From assembly GCA_030638785.1 (NCBI GenBank), contig DAOWDY010000160.1, positions 1 to 20,265 of the forward strand: a stretch of DNA of 20,265 bases, read 5' to 3'. Below are positions 13,735 through 20,265 of this stretch, one piece after another. Every line of letters starts with the position of its first letter. Within the stretch, counting starts at the first letter, position 1. A program made the position numbers and the translations under genes. This DNA comes from Candidatus Thorarchaeota archaeon. Its GTDB lineage: Archaea > Asgardarchaeota > Thorarchaeia > Thorarchaeales > Thorarchaeaceae. The notes below the pieces were generated by a model, which saw only the letters and a program-made list of their open reading frames with translations, had not been told where the DNA came from and did no database searches.

Positions 13735-15696
13735 TTAACCAACAAGAAGCCGACGTCTGAATACAGGAATCAGAGAAATACCAAGAGAACTCACGAATCC
13801 AATAAAAAGCCCATAAAAGCCAACTCCTTGTGAAGAATTTGCATCCGTGGATGTTGTTATTATGTAAATTATTCCAGAAGTTGCTTGTAGTCCTCCTATT
13901 GCTCCTATCTCGTAGTGTAGAGTATGAATACCTGAAACTGGGGGCATAGGTAGATGTAATTCAGTAATCCCATCAGTTGTTGATATTGAGTTGCCTTCCA
14001 TGGTTATCCAATTATAGTGAAGAGGTATTCCTTCAAGGTAGGATCCATTAAGTGCTTGTATCTTTAATCTTACACGTATAGAGGCAAAAGGAGAGATAAT
14101 CTCATAATCAGAAAGTATTACTTCGATGGGTATTGTTTGACTAACTATGAATGAGAATTCTCTGAAACAAGAGAGTTCATAATCCGATTGATTTCCTTCG
14201 TATAGTATGTATAGAAGATAATATCCTTCGGCACTAGGACCCTGAAATTCAATTCTTGCCAATCCATCTATTCGTGTATTAACAGAAGTTGTTTCATTTG
14301 TGCCTGATAGAAAGAGCTGAAGTAATTTGTCAGAAAGTGCTCCTCGATAATCCTCAAGTCGAATACCAATCAGTAGTGTCTGCTGTGGAGATGCATAGCC
14401 TAAAATGTTGGATGAAAGAATTTCGATTGTTGGTCTTGTCCAAATATTAAGATTCAGGATAATTGTATTGTTATTCAGTAGAATCCCATTTGTTACATTG
14501 ATATGCAATAATCGAGGTCCTTTTCCTCCAAATATCGGGAATTGAACAAAAGTTGTTGATTGACTTGAAAGTGGTGATACCACAATTTGATTTGTGCTCA
14601 AGTCAATAATTTCGATAATACCGTCAGATAATGGGCGTGAGTATGCATCTAATGCGTCTATTCTGAGAGTTAGGTTCTGTCCAATTTCTGCATAATTGAG
14701 GGGTGTAATATTAAGATACAATGAACTTCCTACATTCACAACTATATCTACAATGGATTGTTGATATCGTTCGTTGCCTAGATATTCGAATGTGAGAGTA
14801 TGTTCACCTATGGAAAATGATTGGTTGATTAACAAACTGAACCTTACATGTCCTTCTGGATCAGTACTTACTGTAGCAAAATATGTTCCATCTAACAAGA
14901 TATGTATTGTTTCCATAGTAAGATGGCCTTCCTCGGTCATCACTTGTAATGTTGTGCTCCATGGTTGAGCAAGCATTACTGGATTGTTTGAAATAGTAAG
15001 AATCTCAAAGTATGTTGGGATACGATTTATGTTAAATTCGAAAAGTGCAAATGATCCCCTATAAAATTGTGTGGAATCTCCTTCGTATCTAACTTCGATG
15101 GTATGGTGGCCCAAGCTGAAGTTTGTAGGATTGAGAGGAATTAAAATCGATGCGTATCCAGTTTCATTCGTGTGAATATCAAGAATAGAAATTCCATCAC
15201 AGAGAATCGTTAGGTTTGCGGACACCACCGGGTTTGTAATATCATCGACTAGATGAATGGAGAATTCTAGGTTATCATTTGGAGCGAATTCTGATATTGG
15301 TACATGTAATTCAATGTTGGTTGATGAAGTGATTAATAGGATGAACCACTGGTATGTGGGAGCTAATGCCAAGGTTGTATTTCCTCTAAATGTGATGTTG
15401 ACAATGGTGTTTCCAAGTGGGTGATTTATAGGAAATGAATAATCAATAGATGCTATGCCATTGCTATCGGTTTCTGTTGATGCCATTAGACTATTCCAAG
15501 TTTGGTCGAAGAAGTAGACTTTCTGGTTTGCAAGAGGAACACCTGAGGTACCATTAGTAAGAAGTGTTGCAGAGATATTGAATGACTCACCACGTGACAC
15601 AACTGGATATTCCTCTGCAGATACAGGATATGTTGTGATGCCTATACATAGAAGCATGGCAAGGACAACAATTGTTACACTTCTGATTGATCCCAC
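13735..15696 (-). CDS. Membrane-anchored Ig-like surface protein
   Basis: This 653-residue protein has an N-terminal signal peptide (SVTIVVLAMLLCIGITTYPV, cleavage after VSA near residue 27). At least five repeated beta-sandwich units of about 90-100 residues follow, with a recurring pattern: a Y-F-D/L-D-G turn, then T-T/E-G-x-A/V-x-F/I, then G-x-H-T-L-x-x-x-Y-x-G-N/D, as in SIGEHTLTFEYLGNERYQ and SLGHHTIEVRYEGDSTQF. These resemble Ig-like repeats of archaeal surface proteins. A C-terminal transmembrane helix (about 626-645) ends in RRR, a stop-transfer tail. The stalk is therefore expected outside the cell with a short cytoplasmic end. Asn-X-Ser/Thr sites are abundant. The start is a GTG at 15696. 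It is divergent from the VirB4-like ATPase gene. Confidence 0.87.
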   Translation of the reverse strand: MGSIRSVTIVVLAMLLCIGITTYPVSAEEYPVVSRGESFNISATLLTNGTSGVPLANQKVYFFDQTWNSLMASTETDSNGIASIDYSFPINHPLGNTIVNITFRGNTTLALAPTYQWFILLITSSTNIELHVPISEFAPNDNLEFSIHLVDDITNPVVSANLTILCDGISILDIHTNETGYASILIPLNPTNFSLGHHTIEVRYEGDSTQFYRGSFALFEFNINRIPTYFEILTISNNPVMLAQPWSTTLQVMTEEGHLTMETIHILLDGTYFATVSTDPEGHVRFSLLINQSFSIGEHTLTFEYLGNERYQQSIVDIVVNVGSSLYLNITPLNYAEIGQNLTLRIDALDAYSRPLSDGIIEIIDLSTNQIVVSPLSSQSTTFVQFPIFGGKGPRLLHINVTNGILLNNNTIILNLNIWTRPTIEILSSNILGYASPQQTLLIGIRLEDYRGALSDKLLQLFLSGTNETTSVNTRIDGLARIEFQGPSAEGYYLLYILYEGNQSDYELSCFREFSFIVSQTIPIEVILSDYEIISPFASIRVRLKIQALNGSYLEGIPLHYNWITMEGNSISTTDGITELHLPMPPVSGIHTLHYEIGAIGGLQATSGIIYIITTSTDANSSQGVGFYGLFIGFVSSLGISLIPVFRRRLLVG

Positions 15697-15829
15697 GGAT
15701 TATTACGCCCCTTTGAATCGGCCATCCCACAACTGACTCAGATTTTTCTAATTATTATCATATGACATGTGTTTCGTATCACAGTCCAATATGATGCCTT
15801 TTAATCTCCTACAGCTGATTCTTCAGAGA

Positions 15830-15861
15830 TTTGGGGAGTTCTCGAAAACTTTGGGGAGTTC
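15830..15861. repeat. Two direct copies of TTTGGGGAGTTC, 20-bp period
   Basis: Identical 12-mers at 15830-15841 and 15850-15861 are separated by 8 bp. The 20-bp period is close to two helical turns, which would put both on the same DNA face, as in tandem operator sites. They lie 40-70 bp upstream of the candidate TATA box for the VirB4-like gene. Confidence 0.8.
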
Positions 15862-15921
15862 ATATGTGATTGTGAGAGACGAAGTTCTGCATTGTGTTTT
15901 CTTATAATTCACCATTGCATC

Positions 15922-15935
15922 CCAGAACATTCTGG
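15922..15935. promoter_or_regulatory. Perfect palindrome at the VirB4-like start region, possible operator
   Basis: CCAGAA-CA-TTCTGG has 6-bp arms and a 2-bp centre. It lies 13-26 bp downstream of the candidate TATA box, around the expected transcription start, and its last bases overlap the ribosome binding site. A bound dimeric regulator would be well placed to repress. No regulator is identified. Confidence 0.45.
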
Positions 15936-15949
15936 AGTGAATCCATTGT

Positions 15950-18900
15950 ATGATTGAGTCCGAAACCGATCCGAGTAGATTGGATACATCAGAGATTATT
16001 GGAAATCATTTACGATGGATTAGATTAAGTTGGTTGATTGGTACACTAGGTTGCGGAATCTATCTCCTAGTTGTGTATCTACTGCCTCTTTCTGGTGTCA
16101 TGAATTCATTAATTATCCCTAACAGATTGGTCGTAGAAACAATCCTCTTTGTGTTTCCTTTGTTATCTGGTGGAGTACTTACTCAATATCATATAACTAG
16201 CGAACAAGCCAGTATTTCCCTTGACGATGAGTTCTTGATTTTTCAGATATACGATAGAGTGATGGGTTTAGTATGCTTGGATTTGACAACCACATCGGGT
16301 TCAGTTGTTGTTAACGAAGAGAAACCAATCTACAATACTGCATTATTACTAGCAATTCGAGCAGGAATGAACAAAAATGTGAATTTCGCTTATGAGGTAA
16401 GTATTATATCGGGAGAACCATCTCTTCGTATTTTTATTTCTGTTTCGACAGATAGTATTGAGAAAGCAAAGGAGATTCTTAGAAGAGAAGCTACAAGATC
16501 AGAAGCAATTCTATTATCATCTCTTGAGAATGTTGAGATTAGGATGCCAAAAGGAAATGATTTGGTAGAAATTGCACAGACATCATGTGGTAGACATCTG
16601 ATTGAAGAAGACACGCTATCATCTATCGAAGGTGACAACAAGAGTCTGCTTCTTGTAGAAGGCATTCCTAAGGTAACACCAACAGAAAAGACTTCTCAGA
16701 TTGGAACCTTTATCTCAGCTGCACTCAAACAAGGATATTCACTTTCTCTAACATGCACTTTCTCTAAGACCAAACCAGGTAGAGAACGAAAAAAGATGGA
16801 GCGAAAATGGAAAAGTATTAGAGCAAAGGAAAAAAGAAGTGAGGATTCTCTTGCTGACCAAACTCAGAAAAGAGAACTACTTAGCAAATATGAAGAAATG
16901 AATGCAAACTCAGGTTGGTTTGATTCATCAGTGTATCTTGTTATAGAGAGTGACGATTTAGAGAAGCAGAAATCAGTGGTTGAAGGAGTACAGGGGTTGA
17001 TATTATCTATATGGGGTGGTGATGATTCAATCTCTATACAGGAGAAGGCAGTAAATCGAAAAATCTCATACAAGTTGTTAATGAAACGGCATATGAAAAC
17101 TCAAAGGTTGCATGCTAACAGATTAGCTGCATTCGTAAATACCCCTGTCCAACAACTACCTGTAATTACTCCAACTGAAATTCCGATATTCAAAATTCCA
17201 TCCAACGAATACATTGAGAATGAACTTGATATCGGCTGGGCTGTCTTTGGAGGACGTCGTCTTAACAAAGTTGGTTTGCAGATTGAGTGGCTTCGAGAGC
17301 ATGTTGTTGTTCTAGGGGCTACTGGGACAGGAAAAACCACACTTGTCAAGAAACTTGTATCTGAAATTTCAACAAAAACTGATGTTCCTTGGTGGATTTT
17401 TGATGTAAAAGGATCAGAGTACTCTGATTTAACTAAGTTAGGCGGTGTAACTCTTCTTCGTCCTGGGCTAGATCCAACATTCGTTATTGATTTCTTTGAC
17501 TCGGAAATCAGTGGTACACAACAAGCACAGTCTACCTTCTCTCTTCTACGTGAACTACTTCGCGAGAATACCTCTTCTGATCTATCACCAGCAATGGAAA
17601 AATTACTCAGAGAATCTGTTATGGTAACAGGACAGGATGCTATCAAAGGAAACTCCATAGAGAATCTGATAGAGAAAGTAAATGGGCTTGCAGGTAATGA
17701 TAGGTCTGGACAGATGACAAAAGATGCCCTCTTGAATAGACTTGAAATCCTCACTAGAGAACCCCTTGGTTCTATCCTAGGAGGTGGGTCAAATACTCTG
17801 AAAATATCCGATTTGATGGATAGACGTGTTGTGATAGATCTTCGCTATGTATCAAGAATGGGAGGGATGGATGCAGTACGATTGCTTTACAATCTTATTG
17901 CAAAGAGGATTTTTGATACTGCAATGAAAAGGGGAATTACTCCGGGTTTACATCATGTTGTTGTACTCGAAGAAGCAAGTAATCTTGTACCTGAGAGTTA
18001 TACCAGAAGTTCGGCAGCTGATGTAACAACAGGGGAATCTATGGTTATGCTTCAACGGGCTACTGGTCAAGGAGTGATTGTTGTATCAACACGCCCCAAT
18101 ATTTCTTCTAATATTCTAGCGAATACTTCCACTAAAGTCACCTTTAGACTTCCCTACGATAGTACTATTGGAGGTCGTTTTATGTCCTTAGAACCATCTC
18201 AAGAACAATATCTAAGGACTTTACAGCGTGGAAGAGCTCTTCTTCTACTCCCTCTCAGCGGAACTTTTGAGATAGAAACAGATCCCTTTGTGATTTCGGA
18301 CTATGTACATTCTGTAGGAATGGGTCTGGATGTTCATAAAGAACCTAGAGATTTTGAAACATCGATAGAAGATGTACAAGATGATGATAAGTTGCAAGAA
18401 AGTATGAGTGTCACTATCACAAAGCGAAAACCTGTGTTTGATAGAATCGGTGAATTTGCCAGTCATGTTGTTGCATTACTTGCGTCAAATGATATTATGA
18501 CTAAGGATGATATTCGAGATTTCTTGGCAACCTTAGATTCAAAGATTACTGATGATGATGCATCAGAAATCCTTAGAGACCTCGTTTCATTGGCTACTAT
18601 TCAACGAGAAGCAGTTCCGTTGGTACCAGGGGGTTTTGTCTATTCATCCATAGGAAAGGGATTGGCAGCTGTCAAAAAAGTCATAGTCGAATATCTAGTT
18701 AGTCGAATTGGTGATTCTTGTCAGTATAATGAGAATAACAAAGACGGTCCAGATATTTTCGTAGATGATAGTGCAATTCTGATAATACCTGAACACCTTC
18801 GAGCCACTTCATTTGATTCTGTAGTTGCTAAAATCAGACATCAAATGAGTATGCTCAGAAATGGTGTGAAGGAACTTATCGTGATTATTCGAGGAAGTGT

Positions 18901-19699
18901 TGCAGCGGCCAAGCTTCGGGAGATTTTGGACAAGTCAGAGGATTTTAACGCTGTATCAGTTGTATCTGCGTTTCCAAGTTCACTTGATAAGATAATTATC
19001 GATTTAACAGGAGAATCGATAAAACCCGTCCAAAACCATCTCAATCTATCGGAGAATGATCCTGAATCAGGCAAGGTAGGACTGATTGAAGCCGTACATG
19101 AAGTAGGACCAGCAACAAGTCGTGCAGTTCAGATGCGTCTGTGGTTTGGATTGATTCAGGATTTTGTAGACATATCTAATGGATTAGTTATTTGGGAATC
19201 ATTGTTGCAGTTTATTGAAACAACTGCATTACAATCCAAAAAAGGTAGATCGGCCCCAATGAATGATGAAGAAGGTAGACGTGCACTCACTGAACTGCTT
19301 GCAGATGAAGCGCTTGTTGCAATAAGAATCGGTGCAAACAAGTCGTTTGTTGATTTAGAAAAAGGACTTTGGATTGTAAACGCACCAATCTTGAAGGAAT
19401 TGAAAGATAAAGTTGTACATGAACTGGAAGAGGAACTAAAGAAGAGATACGATCCTGTTTCTAAGGGGCACGGTTATTATGATATATGTACTACCAAGAA
19501 ATCATTTGTAGTATTTCCAACACAACAAGAGCTTAATACACTGTTACGTCTACATAGTGATGTTGCTTGTAGAACTTGTGAATCAACTGAAGTTGTTTGT
19601 ATTTTAACTGCAGTAGAGTATCTTGATGAGAATATTGTTACGCCATCAAATTTGGCAATGCGAACCATGGATGATGGATTAACATCTATCGTTGTCTAA
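15950..19699 (+). CDS. VirB4/HerA-like ATPase with membrane anchor and long C-terminal extension
   Basis: This 1249-residue protein has two N-terminal transmembrane helices (about 26-48 and 60-79). An alpha/beta region of the VirB4/CagE N-terminal type follows (about 85-390), with a highly charged segment at 277-315. The HerA/FtsK-class motor has Walker A GATGTGKTT (456-464), Walker B VVVLEEASN (670-678) and a STRPN sensor-like motif (713-717). From about 830 a winged-helix-like region, a region with alternating strands (935-1035) loosely like a degenerate nuclease fold, a further helical part, and a late cysteine cluster (C1207, C1210, C1217) extend the chain about 400 residues beyond a usual VirB4. 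It may pump protein or DNA across or at the membrane. The start is supported by GGAGTGA upstream. The extension is unassigned. Confidence 0.87.
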   Translation: MIESETDPSRLDTSEIIGNHLRWIRLSWLIGTLGCGIYLLVVYLLPLSGVMNSLIIPNRLVVETILFVFPLLSGGVLTQYHITSEQASISLDDEFLIFQIYDRVMGLVCLDLTTTSGSVVVNEEKPIYNTALLLAIRAGMNKNVNFAYEVSIISGEPSLRIFISVSTDSIEKAKEILRREATRSEAILLSSLENVEIRMPKGNDLVEIAQTSCGRHLIEEDTLSSIEGDNKSLLLVEGIPKVTPTEKTSQIGTFISAALKQGYSLSLTCTFSKTKPGRERKKMERKWKSIRAKEKRSEDSLADQTQKRELLSKYEEMNANSGWFDSSVYLVIESDDLEKQKSVVEGVQGLILSIWGGDDSISIQEKAVNRKISYKLLMKRHMKTQRLHANRLAAFVNTPVQQLPVITPTEIPIFKIPSNEYIENELDIGWAVFGGRRLNKVGLQIEWLREHVVVLGATGTGKTTLVKKLVSEISTKTDVPWWIFDVKGSEYSDLTKLGGVTLLRPGLDPTFVIDFFDSEISGTQQAQSTFSLLRELLRENTSSDLSPAMEKLLRESVMVTGQDAIKGNSIENLIEKVNGLAGNDRSGQMTKDALLNRLEILTREPLGSILGGGSNTLKISDLMDRRVVIDLRYVSRMGGMDAVRLLYNLIAKRIFDTAMKRGITPGLHHVVVLEEASNLVPESYTRSSAADVTTGESMVMLQRATGQGVIVVSTRPNISSNILANTSTKVTFRLPYDSTIGGRFMSLEPSQEQYLRTLQRGRALLLLPLSGTFEIETDPFVISDYVHSVGMGLDVHKEPRDFETSIEDVQDDDKLQESMSVTITKRKPVFDRIGEFASHVVALLASNDIMTKDDIRDFLATLDSKITDDDASEILRDLVSLATIQREAVPLVPGGFVYSSIGKGLAAVKKVIVEYLVSRIGDSCQYNENNKDGPDIFVDDSAILIIPEHLRATSFDSVVAKIRHQMSMLRNGVKELIVIIRGSVAAAKLREILDKSEDFNAVSVVSAFPSSLDKIIIDLTGESIKPVQNHLNLSENDPESGKVGLIEAVHEVGPATSRAVQMRLWFGLIQDFVDISNGLVIWESLLQFIETTALQSKKGRSAPMNDEEGRRALTELLADEALVAIRIGANKSFVDLEKGLWIVNAPILKELKDKVVHELEEELKKRYDPVSKGHGYYDICTTKKSFVVFPTQQELNTLLRLHSDVACRTCESTEVVCILTAVEYLDENIVTPSNLAMRTMDDGLTSIVV

Positions 19700-20265
19700 G
19701 CAGTGATTCGAGTGCAAGTAATCTGTTCGCCCTGTAGAAGTGCAGCTAAGCGGCTAGGGATAGTAAGATTGAATATTATGACTTCAATTCCCAATTCGGA
19801 TATTGTAAGAAGATCACTGATTTTTCGTTTCATACCGCCTGTCACATCTGTCGAACCCGAAGGGCCTGTAATTCCGAGCACTTCATCTCTGTTCTTTTCA
19901 TTGATTAATGGAATAATCTGTGCGTTCGCATTCTCATTTGGATTCGCATCTAATATTCCATCTACATTTGTACCCACTAGAACTCTTTCTATGTCTAGTT
20001 GTACCGTTAGGTATGCCAATATTGTATCGCCACTCAGAATAGATGCACCCCGTACATCATCGTAACATACGTCACCATGTGTTATGACGGTGTGATTTGC
20101 GTCTAGTGTTCTTCTAATTGCATCAAGGGGAAAACTCTCAATTTCTCCATCATTAAGGGTGACTGATGAAAAGGGGGAAATTACAACAGAGGCTATATCA
20201 TTGGATTTTAGTATTGATTCGATACCTAGTGAAAGGACGCTCATATTGTGCCTGATTGATGGAAT
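19696..20265 (-). CDS. Isopentenyl phosphate kinase, C-terminal part (runs off the right edge)
   Basis: The 189 visible residues are an amino-acid-kinase-fold protein matching isopentenyl phosphate kinase, which makes isopentenyl diphosphate in the archaeal mevalonate pathway for lipid synthesis. Motifs are THGDVCYDDVRGASILSGD, then VLVGTNVDGI with a following NP, and GSTDVTGGMKRKI near the nucleotide site. The family is about 250-260 residues. The N-terminal lysine/glycine-rich segment (KLGGS, HGGGSFGH) and catalytic His lie beyond the window. An ATG at 20244 exists, but the frame continues open to base 20265 with family-like sequence, so it is internal. The stop overlaps the stop of the convergent VirB4-like gene by 4 bp. 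Confidence 0.92.
   Translation of the reverse strand: MPSIRHNMSVLSLGIESILKSNDIASVVISPFSSVTLNDGEIESFPLDAIRRTLDANHTVITHGDVCYDDVRGASILSGDTILAYLTVQLDIERVLVGTNVDGILDANPNENANAQIIPLINEKNRDEVLGITGPSGSTDVTGGMKRKISDLLTISELGIEVIIFNLTIPSRLAALLQGEQITCTRITA

Larger units (their letters stand above)
15697..15949. promoter_or_regulatory. Divergent regulatory region with tandem repeat and palindrome
   Basis: This 253-bp spacer lies between the anchored Ig-like gene and the VirB4-like gene. It holds a 12-bp direct repeat TTTGGGGAGTTC (15830-15841 and 15850-15861), a TATA-like CTTATAATT (15901-15909), and a perfect palindrome CCAGAACATTCTGG (15922-15935) running into the GGAGTGA ribosome binding site of the plus-strand gene. 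AT-rich ATGATAATAATTAG (minus strand, near 15750-15763) may serve the opposite gene. Confidence 0.5.

Noticed and set aside
17101..17754. 217-codon open frame on the minus strand within the VirB4-like gene
   Set aside because: It is the antisense of the Walker A region, is rich in Ser/Arg/Phe without domain logic, and has no promoter or ribosome binding site; it is a shadow of the real gene.

Overview
The window is chromosomal DNA of an archaeon. It carries MCM, an archaeal-type GINS subunit, separate small and large clamp-loader (RFC) subunits, Orc1/Cdc6, an Rpb8/RpoG-like RNA polymerase subunit, a TFB-like factor, isopentenyl phosphate kinase, and a tRNA-Gly with a predicted bulge-helix-bulge intron. 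The Rpb8-like gene, the non-canonical tRNA intron and the large Ig-like secreted proteins point to the TACK/Asgard side of the tree, perhaps an Asgard of the Thorarchaeia type. That placement is an inference from gene content, not from a phylogeny. Coding is dense, with GTG and TTG starts in several places. No IS elements, CRISPR or rRNA were seen.

Region 1 (1-6274) is a replication island. mcm (5' part only) and gins23 run leftward. They are divergent from an rfcS-rfcL pair that overlaps by one base (TAATG). Convergent to these lies a leftward cluster cdc6 - small winged-helix gene - truA, with gaps of 3 and 13 bp. Upstream of cdc6 are a candidate 72-nt stem-loop with three CGATGA repeats and a tRNA-Gly(CCC) with a predicted 30-nt intron in its T arm.

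Region 2 (6397-9812) has a 2-oxoacid:ferredoxin oxidoreductase alpha gene (korA) without korB next to it. It faces a large secreted Ig-like protein gene whose reading frame runs about 375 bp antisense into korA and lacks the expected membrane anchor. This looks like a rearrangement breakpoint or an assembly join.

Region 3 (9936-13732) pairs transcription genes (an Rpb8-like subunit and a divergent TFB) with a TadA/VirB11-type pilus or secretion ATPase, followed by a 67-residue Flp-pilin-like protein under a strong TATA box, then tRNA-Glu(CTC).

Region 4 (13735-20265) holds a second Ig-like protein, membrane anchored, divergent from a 1249-residue VirB4/HerA-like ATPase with two N-terminal membrane helices and a long unassigned C-terminal extension. 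The 3' part of isopentenyl phosphate kinase ends the window. The TadA-like ATPase, pilin-like protein, anchored Ig-like surface protein and VirB4-like ATPase could together form a surface appendage or secretion apparatus. This is the most likely place for an undescribed system, but no platform protein or prepilin peptidase is visible here.
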